Shown: positions 46,307-58,694 of the stretch, piece after piece | Layout of the letters: each line of letters starts with the position of its first letter | How positions within the stretch are numbered: position 1 is the stretch's first letter | Source of the DNA: Terramyces sp. JEL0728 | Taxonomy: Eukaryota > Chytridiomycota > Chytridiomycetes > Rhizophydiales > Terramycetaceae | Length of the DNA: 64,000 bases | Direction: 5' to 3' | Assembly (NCBI GenBank): GCA_027603945.1 | Contig: JADIIU010000003.1 | Coordinates: 1-64,000, forward strand | Made by a program: the position numbers and the translations under genes | Notes under the pieces: model-generated | Seen by the model: the letters and a program-made list of their open reading frames with translations, nothing else | What the model was told of the DNA's origin: nothing | Databases searched by the model: none

Positions 46307-46561
46307 TTAACATATCGAAATTCCCTTTTTCATTTCCATGAATTCTTTCTGTGCCTTGATAAACACATCTTTAACGTTTTCAGGTTCTAGTAACCAGCAG
46401 TGGCTGGCCATCACGGATATATCTCTAGCCTTTGACAATTTATACTTGCTCCTTATAACTTCCTTCATCTCTTTTCTATATATAAAGAATCCCAATAGGT
46501 TTTGTTTTGGGATATTGGTATGTGCCAGCTTCTTTTGTTTTTGCAAGTTGTCGATTGCCAT
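46307..46561 (-). CDS. Small HMG-box protein, MATA_HMG-like
   Basis: An 84-aa protein mostly made of one HMG box: LLGFFIYRKEMKEVIRSKYKL, DISVMASHCWLLEPENVKDVFIKAQKEFMEM. The FFIYRKEM and ...W...PENVK..F...A..E pattern matches fungal MATA_HMG domains (mating-type and zygomycete/glomeromycete sex genes) better than nucleosome HMGB proteins. There is no second domain or evident intron. The ATG at 46561 (MAIDNLQKQ) is the first ATG in frame; the open frame continues upstream without another ATG, so the N-terminus could be longer. It is a DNA-binding candidate with a long upstream region. Confidence 0.62.
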   Translation of the reverse strand: MAIDNLQKQKKLAHTNIPKQNLLGFFIYRKEMKEVIRSKYKLSKARDISVMASHCWLLEPENVKDVFIKAQKEFMEMKKGISIC

Positions 46562-47114
46562 TTCTGGGGGAAGAATACTGGGCCTTAAATACTTTGCGGA
46601 GGTTTCAACTTGAAAGACCTTTTGGTTACCTGTCACACATTAAGCTCTTTGTGACCATTGCACCTTTGAGAGAAACCCAAACTAAACGACAAGGATATGT
46701 TTCAAACGAGTTCCTTAACGAGAAGCCGAGCAGAGTTTATCTCCTGCCATCTTTTCCCTGTCTTGATGTCCATTTTAAAGGGTTGCGAAAACAAAGGCAA
46801 AGCAAAAGGAGGCTATGACGTCATAAAGCAACCAATACAACCTTTTGATTTGAAGGGTTGTCTTGGTTGTAGGCAGGTGGAGCATAGTTTGTAAGCAGGT
46901 GTCCCTTGAGTTTGATTTCCAGAGATGGTCTATCCAGTTAGTACAGATCGACTTGTAGCCAGAGCCAGTCTGATCGGCTACAAACTAAACTGATCACCCA
47001 GACAGACTGATCAATCTCTCCATATCCAAACATCCTCAATTAAAAGTAAACATTCTTCTCATGCCAAGAACATTTGAAAATGTGCAAAAAATATTATATT
47101 GGGCATTTAATAGC
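46562..47114. promoter_or_regulatory. Long upstream region of the HMG gene
   Basis: About 550 bp, unusually long here. It holds a perfect CRE palindrome ATGACGTCAT at 46815-46824, and an 8-bp inverted repeat TTGTAGCC/GGCTACAA at 46953-46960 and 46976-46983 with a 15-nt spacer. Three CTGATC motifs occur within ~50 bp (around 46970-47015). No gene is seen in it. Confidence 0.4.
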
Positions 47115-48032
47115 TTAATGCTTGGATTTAACCTATTGTTAACACAGGAATACATTTAGTAGCAAAGTGTCTGCATCCACGTAAATCTTGTTGTTGCTCT
47201 GAGATACAATAGATGCGATTTCTCTAGCCGCTTCTAATTTACGGAGCTCCAAGAATCCAGGGTTGTTGCTTACAGCATTACCAATCAATATAGCAGATTT
47301 GGCTTCTCCTTCAGCTTTTACAATAATGGATTGCTTTTCTTGTTTTGCACGGTCTACAATAAAGAAACCTCTCTGTGCTTCTTGTTGTGCAATTTGTTTA
47401 GCTTCAACAGCGTGTGTGAATTCAGGAGAGAATGCAACATGGGTAATGGATACATCATCCAAAACCAAATTGAATTTTCCAGCACGCAACATTAACTGTT
47501 CCTTGACTAGTTTGGACACCTTTTCACGCAGAGTAATGATTTGCGATGCATTGAATTGCGCAACAACTGATTTCAAGACTTCATTGACGATCGAAGGTAA
47601 AACTCTTTCATCTGAATTAATTTAGAATACCGTAATCCGACCCCAAGGTTTTGGTGATTGTTGGTAATTGGTGTTCATTAGGTCTAGATAATACTCTAAC
47701 GGTGATGTTTACCATTTGCAAATCCTTGGTTCCAGTTAGTGAAGCAATATTTCTTGGTTTTGCACGGACATCATAAATAATTGGCTGTTCAAACCATGGA
47801 ATAACAAAATGAGTTCCTTCTCCATATACCTTGTCTTTTACCCCTCCAATTCTGGAGAATTTGACTGCTCTGTACCCACCATCCACTTCAATTAGCAAAT
47901 ATTACCATTGAACAGGGATTGATTGATTCCATATCCTAGAATACCAAGTGAAATCAATACTCCGGTTGAATTGAAGAAGCCTCTCTGTCTGCTGACTTGA
48001 TTAAAGAGCTTGTTGAAATTTGGGTTGCTCAT
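47115..48032 (-). CDS. PHB2: Prohibitin-2
   Basis: A 285-aa mitochondrial inner-membrane prohibitin, partner of PHB1 in the ring complex that protects cristae and m-AAA protease. The N-terminus [27 protein letters not shown] is the membrane anchor, followed by [37 protein letters not shown]-like repeats, and the coiled-coil [23 protein letters not shown]. Introns: 47886-47905 (20), 47612-47630 (19) and 47133-47153 (21, with an in-frame stop). The 47133-47153 intron is inferred from its typical form; if it is not spliced, the protein ends at 47139 instead. Confidence 0.92.
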
Positions 48033-48473
48033 TGCAGATTGAAAAAAAATATGCTGACTCGACACAAAATGATTTGGATACGAATTGCAAGATATGAATT
48101 AAAGTAGCAATAACAAACCTGAATAACCCCGCAGTGTACAATGCACGTCTACCAGCTACTTTCTCGCATGTATATTTATGGAATTACTCTGGCTGTTTAT
48201 TAAGCAGATCCATCAATGTTCCACTGCAAGGCTAATAAAACAAATTCAAAAATAATGTTCCACTGCAGGATAATTAGGCAGCGACTGGGCTGATATACAA
48301 AACAGCCCTGAGACAACAGTTACCAGGTCGAATCAGAGATTTTAGAGACGGCATTAACGTGATATTTGCAGTGTTGAAGTGAGGTTGAATCTGGAAGTTC
48401 AAACACTCCAGATGATGGTCTTGAGAGCAGACGCGCTCGAAACTTTTTCCAAGATTGCACTTCACAGCCAATT
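48033..48473. other. Intergenic region between prohibitin-2 and the SET-domain gene
   Basis: About 440 bp separating two divergent starts. The 14-bp sequence AATGTTCCACTGCA occurs twice, at 48215-48228 and 48254-48267. I see no gene or tRNA. Confidence 0.45.
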
Positions 48474-48932
48474 ATGAATACCGCACTATCAGATCAATAT
48501 CCATCATATCCAAAGAAAATCGAATATGGCTTTGGATTATTTGCCGCAGAAGATCTGCCGGCGAACACCATAGTTGAAAAGTTTGAAGGTCATCAAATTT
48601 ACGAAGATTACAATCAAGTCAGCAAAGATCAAAGGCCATATGTGTTAAATATCAAACGAGATGAAAAGTGGGTTTGGCTCTTGACTTTTAGTAACGCTCG
48701 TTACACTAACCACTCTTGCAGGCCAAACTGCACCTTGAACGACAACCAAGAGATAGTTACTCTAGTCACTGTTCCTAAAGGAGAAGAGTTGAATTTCGTC
48801 TATAATGGCGGGAGTGAAGAAGACGAATGGGACCCAATTTGGACATTCAAGTGCGAGTGTAAAAATGACAACTGCCAAGGACTGATTGACCGCTACCGCA
48901 GTGTAGATCGACTAGGAAATCCAGTAAAGTGA
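48474..48932 (+). CDS. Minimal SET-domain methyltransferase
   Basis: An intron-less 152-aa protein that is little more than a SET domain with a post-SET tail. Recognisable elements are [21 protein letters not shown], the SAM-binding [10 protein letters not shown] block, [14 protein letters not shown] (the active-site Tyr) and a cysteine cluster [10 protein letters not shown]. There is no pre-SET or other domain, which makes it similar in size to stand-alone viral or bacterial SET enzymes. The target (histone or another protein) is unknown. Confidence 0.87.
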   Translation: MNTALSDQYPSYPKKIEYGFGLFAAEDLPANTIVEKFEGHQIYEDYNQVSKDQRPYVLNIKRDEKWVWLLTFSNARYTNHSCRPNCTLNDNQEIVTLVTVPKGEELNFVYNGGSEEDEWDPIWTFKCECKNDNCQGLIDRYRSVDRLGNPVK

Positions 48933-48999
48933 TTTCGCTTGCAATAAACTACATTTTTTATGGCAGAAAAGGTTATTTTTTTTCTTTTTTTCAAAACAC

Positions 49000-51352
49000 A
49001 TGCAAGTTCCAACCAACTTTACAGACTTGGAACTATCAGAAGCAACCCAGAAAGGCCTTCAAATGGCACATTTTACAAAGATGACTGATATTCAGAAAGC
49101 TTCCATTCCTAAAGCGCTTGAAGGGAAAGATATATTGGGAGCAGCGAAAACAGGTTCAGGGAAAACACTTGCATTTATTGTTCCTGTGTTAGAAAAGTTG
49201 CAAAAGGAAAATTGGAATTCGTACGATGGATTGGGTGCACTTATTATATCTCCAACTAGAGAGTTGGCATTGCAAATCTTTGAAGTTCTCAGAAAGGTGG
49301 GCAAAAAACATTCATTTTCTGCTGGATTATTAATTGGCGGAAAAGATTTGAAACAGGAACAAGAGAGAGTGTCTAGAATGAATATTTTGATCTGTACTCC
49401 CGGAAGATTGCTCCAGCATATGGACCAGACACCTGATTTTGATTGCAGCAATCTCCAAATACTAGGTATTTATCATTAATTATAGTACTGGATGAAGCGG
49501 ATCGGATTTTGGACATTGGGTTTGAAAAGACGTTGAACGCAATTATTGACAATTTGCCAAAGAGACAAACTCTGTTGTTCTCTGCTACTCAAACCAAGGC
49601 AGTAAAGGATTTAGCCAGGTTGAGTGTCAAGGATGCGGAATATGTTGCTGTTCATGATAAAGCGGATGCCAGCACTCCCCAAAATCTCAGCCAGAGCTAT
49701 ATAGTCTGTCCATTATCAAACAAATTGGATATATTGTTTTCATTTCTCAAGACTCACTTGAAAAGCAAAATATTGGTGTTTTTGGCAAGTTGCAAGCAGG
49801 TTCGGTTTGTATTTGAAGCATTTTGTAAGATGCAACCTGGTATACCTTTACTATCACTGCATGGTAAACAATCACAAGCCAAAAGAATGGCTATTTTTGA
49901 CCAGTTCTCCAAAAGACCAGACGGATGTCTTTTTGCAACTGATATTGCTGCAAGAGGTTTGGATATCCCCGCAGTAGACTGGGTTGTACAGTTGGACTGC
50001 CCTGACGACACAGCGACTTATATTCATAGAGTTGGACGGACTGCCAGATATGGTGCGACTGGCCACGCATTATTGATATTGCTACCCACAGAAACAGAAG
50101 CCATGCTAAAGGAACTAGAGCAAAAGAAGGTTCCCATCAAAGAAATCAAAGCAAATCCAAAAAAGACTCTTTCCATCAAAAACCAGCTTGCGTCCATTTG
50201 CTCAGAAAGACCAGACTTGAAATATCTCGCCCAAAAAGTAATTTTATCTAATTATAGGCATTTATCACCTATTTAAGATCTATTTATTTGCAGTCAAATA
50301 AAGAAATATTTGATGTGCATGCTCTCCCTGCCGAAGAATTTGCACAGTCCCTCGGGTTGCTTGGTGCGCCAAACATTAAATTCAAAAAACAAGGAAACAG
50401 CAAGAACAAATCCCGTCAAGTGGAGGCGTTAGACAACAAGAAGATTTCTATTCCAGTGTCTGGAAAAAAGAAGCAAATAGAACTGGCCTCCAGAGTATCA
50501 TCTGACGAAGATGAGCCAGAAGTAATTTTTACTAATGTAGCCATCCAAACCAAAAACGAGAACAGACAAAATGTTTGCTCAAAAGAATCTCACAGTTTTG
50601 TCGTCCCACTATGATAAGCTTAAAGAAAAGGAAGAAGAGTCTGACGATGAACTCTTGACAATAACTAGAAAAGATCACGAAATATCTGATGATGATGAAG
50701 CCAAACTCAACAAACTGCAGTCCAAGCGTTCCCAAAAGAAGATCAATAAATTATTGAACGAACGAGGTTTGGGAACAAAACTCAAGTTCACCGAAGACGG
50801 GCAAGCGTTTGATCAATTCAAAGTGGAGATGTTGAGCGAATTTGAAAAGGAAAAGAAAATTGACGAAAGAACCAAAGAATATCTAGAAACAACTACAGAA
50901 AAGATGAAGATGGAAGATGCAGTCGATAAACAAACGGCCAAAGAAAAGCTAAAGGAAATGAAGCGTGCAAAGAAGTTGAAGGAAAAACAGTCTCGTAGAG
51001 ATGAGGTAATTGCAACTAATCATAGAGTGGGCCTGTTCAAGTAACCTTAGAAGGATCAGGGGATGAAGATGCTATGGTTGGTTCAGACTACCAAGGTTCA
51101 GATGCAGGCTCCTATAACGGAAACTATGAGAATATTGATTCCGGATCGGATTACGAAAGTGGTAGTGATTCTGGTGCAGAAGGGATGAACTTTGATGATT
51201 ACGAACTTGCTGATTCTGATTCAAGTGACGAATCGATGCCAAAACCTGCAAAGAGAAAAAACAAGACTGTAGAGAAACCGCACAAAAAGCGTATGCTGTC
51301 CGATTTAGACAGGGATTCATTAGAGACATTAGCCTTATCATTATTGCAATAA
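49000..51352 (+). CDS. DBP4: DEAD-box RNA helicase DBP4/DDX10
   Basis: A 757-aa nucleolar helicase for 18S rRNA maturation (U14 snoRNA release). The order is typical: Q-motif [15 protein letters not shown], Walker [10 protein letters not shown] (~residue 50), [31 protein letters not shown], then the DBP4-specific [18 protein letters not shown] and [11 protein letters not shown] region and an acidic, lysine-rich C-terminal coiled region. Introns: 49466-49485 (20), 50238-50257 (20), 50522-50540 (19) and 51006-51025 (20). The ATG follows a T-rich tract. Confidence 0.95.
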
Positions 51353-51627
51353 AAAGCACAAACATTTATCCATTTATTGATCCGACCCCCACGGAATCCA
51401 CGGAATGGAGTGGGAAACTGCGCAACTTAAAAGCAGTTCAATAATGGAATCGAGATCTACCCGAACTGGTTGTTGAGCTTGGCACATCCCGGAATCACTT
51501 GACCTTGATCTTGGCTCTCTAGTCATTTATCATGAACAAGACATATTGCGGTTTCTGTGTCACCATGCCAAAAAAGGAAGAGTATCACAAACGACGAGAA
51601 TGAAAGGGACTATTTTTTGTTTCCTTA

Positions 51628-52392
51628 ATGCTTCAGATACTCCTGTCAATGGTGATAGCGCTGAAGGAGCCTTACCGCATCCAGGTTTATGTAATGCTGC
51701 TCTGATTTTAGGGCCCAGCAGCCAACGAATTCGACCCGCAGGGATATGCATGTTTTATTGATCAAAAAGTCCAAGCCCTATTTATTAACGTTAATCCAGT
51801 AATATATTCAGACTGTATATTCGACAGTGATCCTCAATCTTGCATGGAGGAGTCGATGCTGTACGATACGTGGTACAATTGCCCTGAGGATTTGTGCATC
51901 ACTTCCAAGAGCTACAAAAAGTACATTAAACACAACCCAAAGTTCTACGACACTTACGACACTATAGACTATGTCCCTGGTCTCTGTTCCAACATTCACA
52001 CCGGAATGTCAACTGCTGGGGTAGTGATTGATAAAAGACCTCCACCAACTCCTACTCCAAACATCCCGGTATTTGCGGGAGATGGTAGCGATTCAGTAAA
52101 CGAAAGTGTGATTAATGCTCCGCCAAGACCAACTCAAGGTTCAGGAAACAATCCACCAGCTCAAACAAATAATGTGGAGAACCCAAGCGGAGCCAGTCCG
52201 ACAAACCCTGCTGGTTTAAAATCAGTCACCACCGCTCCAGTTAGTATTTCAACTAATTCTGCTTCTGGCGATTCGGGTTCAACCCCTATACCAACTACCA
52301 CAAAATCTAATTGTAACCTTGAACTAACTGTAGCTCAATCTAATCTTCCAAACATTGCACTAATGGCTTGTATTTTTAATATTTTCTTGTAA
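51628..52392 (+). CDS. Secreted GPI-anchor-type surface protein
   Basis: A 247-aa protein with an N-terminal signal peptide (MLQILLSMVIA), a ~100-residue Cys-containing globular part (SDCIFDSDPQSCM, YNCPEDLCITS), a Ser/Thr/Pro/Asn-rich stalk, and a hydrophobic C-terminus (NLPNIALMACIFNIFL) as expected for a GPI-attachment signal. A 21-nt intron at 51691-51711 (with an in-frame stop) joins the signal-peptide exon to the rest. I recognise no domain family; a cell-wall or surface protein is the inference. Confidence 0.65.
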
Positions 52393-52422
52393 TTTTATCG
52401 TTTTCCCATTTTTAACTCAATC

Positions 52423-52644
52423 ATGTTTCCTTCAGACTTTCATGGTAGAGATACGCCAGATGACTTTTCTCAGGAATTCGAAGATGATCTGATGATGCAG
52501 GATGATGGCCTAGGATTCGAATTTCAATCAAGACAGAGACTTAATGTCAAAGTTGTCCATCAGAATTTTCAGAAAAGTAGTCCTGTTTAACCATTAGAAT
52601 TCGGAAATGACGACGACTACGATGATACTGTGCTTGCTCAATAA
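52423..52644 (+). CDS. Small acidic protein of unknown function
   Basis: A 66-aa protein (MFPSDFHGRDTPDDFSQEFED...) with Asp/Glu-rich ends. A 21-nt intron at 52577-52597 (with an in-frame stop) gives a C-terminus NFQKKFGNDDDYDDTVLAQ. The ending faintly recalls the acidic tail of COP9 signalosome subunit 9, but this is weak. The intron is the main evidence that this is a gene and not chance. Confidence 0.5.
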
Positions 52645-52793
52645 ATCTTTTGTGTATAATTTAACTTGCAATTGCTGTGGGGATTTCTTGCTTCCTATGC
52701 ACTTTTAGAGTACCTTTATTCCGCTGTATAGTTTGGTGGGATGTTGATACCGCCATCAATCTCTAATCTCATCACCAAAATTTTGCCTTTGAT

Positions 52794-55333
<2,540 letters not shown>

Positions 55334-55353
55334 AGCCGTATTATTTTATTAAC

Positions 55354-56049
55354 TTACAATCTTGTTGACAATTTCAGCAATACCAGGTAAACAAACAGCC
55401 CGCTGACGAAAACACTGAACCATAGCTTGTAATTTACACTCTTGACCACAGCTTCCCTTTTTTCCTCCTTTATTTCTGGAATAATTTTTTTTCGCTGGGT
55501 TAGAACTGGTTCGATAGGAGTTGTTTCAACTTCAATATCAACTAAATCCGGAAAGATTGCTAAATTAATGTGGAATACCTTTGAATTTTTCCTGTCTCCT
55601 ATTCCAAGCTTTACTCTGTCTAGCAAATATCCTTTTATCCTCATTAGTAGTTCTGATACTTCCGGTGGTTTCTGTATCCTCCAACATAAAAGAAAGTAGT
55701 CCGGTAAGTATTGTGGAGACACTCCAAGCTGGATTCCAGCTTCCAGGATGATAGTCAGACATTGAAAGGCATAAACGGAAATCTGTCCTAAATCGGCCAT
55801 TTGGTGTCAGCATTTTAATCGCTGGTGGCTACATTATATCACTATTACCTTGAATGGATAGTCTGATGGGAATATGACTTTTCCATGGAATTCTCCACCG
55901 TCATAGGGACTGTCCTTTGGACCAGTAATAACATAATGCCATTCCAAAACATCGCTTTCCAATGGTTTGGCAATGATATATGGCGGTGGATTCTTTGTAA
56001 TCAGCATGTATTCCTTTGTAAGTCGTTTATGTGCTTGTTTTGAAGCCAT
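55354..56049 (-). CDS. UBC6: Tail-anchored ubiquitin-conjugating enzyme UBC6/UBE2J
   Basis: A 218-aa E2 for ER-associated degradation. The core HKRLTKEYMLITKNPPPYI, EWHYVITGPKDSPYDGG and the active-site region RLCLSMSDYHPGSWNPAWSV, followed by ILTGLLSFM, are typical of the Ubc6/UBE2J class, and a C-terminal transmembrane helix (LWFSVFVSGLFVYLVLLKL) anchors it in the ER. Introns: 55829-55848 (20) and 55560-55578 (19). The ATG is at 56049 (MASKQAHKRL). Only 20 bp separate its stop from that of ARG5,6. Confidence 0.94.
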
Positions 56050-56219
56050 TTTTGGTCTCGCTGATTCGAAAAAAGTAAACTTTTCAAGTTTAAAATAACA
56101 AATAAAAAGAGCTGCCGGTATCCTAGTCTAAATTGATACCATTTTATTTTCCAATTGTTAGTTGAGCAATATGCCAAGGCGATTATATTTCAATATCAGA
56201 TGAGGATAATCATGAAGCG

Positions 56220-56927
56220 ATGGATAAAAATAGAGCGAATTTGGAGATTTGTGTTATCGGAAATTCTTTACTCAGAATTCGTGAAATGGATATCCACCAT
56301 GTGCTCGCCGACATGAGAGTAAACTACACTGAAGGGATTTTAGTAGAAAATGAAGCACCAAAGGAACCTTACTCGCTTTTCAAAGTGTGGTTGAAGGATG
56401 TCAAGGAAAGGGAACCTGCTTCCGAACCAAATGCAGTTTGTTTGGCGACTTGCGTCGATAACAAGCCATCAAACAGGATTGTATTATTGAAACACTATGA
56501 CCTAAATGGATTTGTGTTCTTTACGAATTATGATTCAAGAAAGGGAAAGGAGTTAACGCAAAATCCGTTCGCTGCAATGACCTTTTGGTGGGGACAACGA
56601 CAAGTAAGAGTGGAAGGATCAGTTGAAAAGATTGATGATGCAGAGAATGACGAATACTTTTTCTCTCGACCGAAATCAAGTCAAATTGGTGCGTGGGCTT
56701 CACCCCAATCCAACAAATTAACTTCGCGCCAAGAACTGGATGATTCTCAAAAACACTATACGAAAAAGTTTGAAACGGAGGAATTGAAACGGCCACCGCA
56801 TTGGGGAGGGTTTAGATTGAAGCCAGCCAAAATTGAATTCTGGCAAGGCAGGCCATGTCGATTGCATGACCGATTAATTTACACTGTCAAGGGCGATGGA
56901 TGGGACAGGGCTAGACTAGCACCATAG
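56220..56927 (+). CDS. Pyridoxamine 5'-phosphate oxidase
   Basis: A 235-aa FMN enzyme converting PNP or PMP to pyridoxal 5'-phosphate. It shows MRVNYTEGIL, NAVCLATCVDNKPSNRIVLLK, FTNYDSRKGKEL, QVRVEGSVEKI, SQIGAWASPQS and the C-terminal GRPCRLHDRLIY...RARLAP. The conserved part begins at an internal ATG (MDIHHVL, residue 23); the upstream part may be an N-terminal extension or mis-called sequence. No intron is needed in the conserved region. Confidence 0.93.
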   Translation: MDKNRANLEICVIGNSLLRIREMDIHHVLADMRVNYTEGILVENEAPKEPYSLFKVWLKDVKEREPASEPNAVCLATCVDNKPSNRIVLLKHYDLNGFVFFTNYDSRKGKELTQNPFAAMTFWWGQRQVRVEGSVEKIDDAENDEYFFSRPKSSQIGAWASPQSNKLTSRQELDDSQKHYTKKFETEELKRPPHWGGFRLKPAKIEFWQGRPCRLHDRLIYTVKGDGWDRARLAP

Positions 56928-56943
56928 TTAATAAAGCTCTTTA

Positions 56944-57894
56944 TTATATATCCTGATATTCTGTTGGGGCCGACCAAAGTTCTTCCACGACTTTCAAGTC
57001 TGCCGCAATATTCGACTTCAGCACTTTTGGAACGGATGCCAGGTCCTTTTCCAAAGGGTTGTCTCTAGCTGTGTTTTCGAAAGGATCATCTGCAAGACCT
57101 CCATACTTTTTAAAATAGCTCTCTCTGGCAATCCACTCATACAATGCTGCCGGGCTGTCCTTGAGTATGATCTTGTTAGTTACCACTTACTTTTGGCACG
57201 GTTGCCGGATCAAGAAAGTAAGTGATCATTTTCCATCCCATCCAAAAGAGTGTGTTTGTTGGAAAAAGATACATTCTGGACAGTCTCTCGGGGTAGTGCT
57301 TCTGTAAGATCGGGACAATATAAGAGGCGAGTTTGGCGTCCTCTTTATCTGCTCTCATCCCTGATTTATCAAAAATTATGGTCAGCTTGTCCGTCAAAAA
57401 CCTAATTTAACTCTAATGTACCCCCTTTTCCTCCCCAGTTCAATGAAATAAACGATAAATCTCATTTCCTTTTCCCTCTCGCTTTCGGTCTTTGGGCCGA
57501 CATATTTAGACCCATTCCACACAATTATACACGATCCATCCAGCGCATTTCCAAAGTATTGCAGCCTGCCTGTCTTTTCCATCGAAATGAATTCTTCAGA
57601 TAATATACTGTTGACATTAAAGTCCTTTCTCCATTGCTGTATAAGTAATATTTACTAGGGTTTCTGAAAGAGCAGCGAGTCCCTTGCCTCTATGGCCAGC
57701 ATATCCCAGTAACCACTTTGCAATCTCAGTATCCGTCAGGAAAGATATCCCATCCTCTCTATACAACTCCTTTGCTGTCATTACAAACATCTGTGTTACA
57801 ACAGTCATACTTGGATCTGCTTTTGTCTTTCTGCTTCATCAGCACCAGTTAAAACATCGTCAGGGTCAATCTCCATTTCCACTTTATTTGACAT
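56944..57894 (-). CDS. CRAL-TRIO (Sec14-like) domain protein
   Basis: A 290-aa protein with a CRAL-TRIO lipid-binding core. After an acidic N-terminus (MSNKVEMEIDPDD) and a helical region with KWLLGYAGHRGKGLAAL, the core shows FIVYFIELGRKRG, FLTDKLTIIFDKSGMRAD, ASYIVPILQKHYPERLSRMYLFPTNTLFWMGWKMI and FLDPATVPKII. Such proteins move phosphatidylinositol or other lipids. Introns: 57791-57810 (20), 57637-57655 (19), 57402-57421 (20) and 57172-57190 (19). The stop is 16 bp from the stop of the convergent PNP oxidase gene. Confidence 0.85.
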
Positions 57895-57950
57895 GCGTCA
57901 AGTAACAATAAACAAGTTGACGTAAGCAAATCATTAAAAAACAAATTTAT

Positions 57951-58592
57951 TCAAGCTTGCTTTTGAATAGGCAAAAATAGTTTGAATTCTGGAGGAAGCT
58001 CTTCTTCGGAATACAAACGGTCGGAAAAGTAGATTCTTCGGATTCTGCAGTTGGCATGAATCTGAACGCGTAGAGTTTCAATATAGTTTGTGCCATAAGC
58101 ACGTCTTGTAAAATCAGACAAGTTGAATTGAATTTGATTCCATCCGTCATCAAGCCTCATTGGCATTGTACAGATAAATGGCTTTACCCTTGTTGTACTC
58201 TAAAATTAATTATAATTACTTGATAGTTGGAGGCTCTAAACCGGCGACGAACATTTTTATCGTCCAATACTTGCACTTCAAAAGTAAAGTACTTTTTAAG
58301 ATTCTTGATAATCATCACCAAGAATGGAAGCTTAATTCCGAGTGTTCTATTTTGCTGAGCAGGACAAGTAATGTAGTTTGTAGAAACATTGGTTCCAATT
58401 ATTTCTAATACTGAGGATTGGATATCGTTGTCAGTAATACGTTTAATGTGGCCATTCCTTACTTTTTTATCCCAGATTTGTAGCGGTTTGGAGCTAGCGG
58501 TTAATCTTCAATTTACCCGATACTGTACAAAATTGACAGGAATCCAGACTATAGTTAACTCTGTTTCCTACCTGAAATGTATTTCTAAACAT
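57951..58592 (-). CDS. CFAP20: CFAP20 (BUG22) ciliary protein
   Basis: A 191-aa copy of the highly conserved axonemal and basal-body protein CFAP20. Spliced protein reads [20 protein letters not shown], then the [18 protein letters not shown] and [20 protein letters not shown] regions and [21 protein letters not shown]. Three introns: 58549-58571 (23), 58494-58516 (23) and 58200-58219 (20). The spliced length equals the animal protein. It links this genome to motile cilia with doublet microtubules. Confidence 0.97.
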
Positions 58593-58694
58593 TCCAATTA
58601 GCAAAATGGAAAGATGATAACGCGCTTTTGCAGTGATGTCACTCTGCGACTCTGCTCAAAGCAAGAACATAAAGTATTTTCAACTTATCATATA

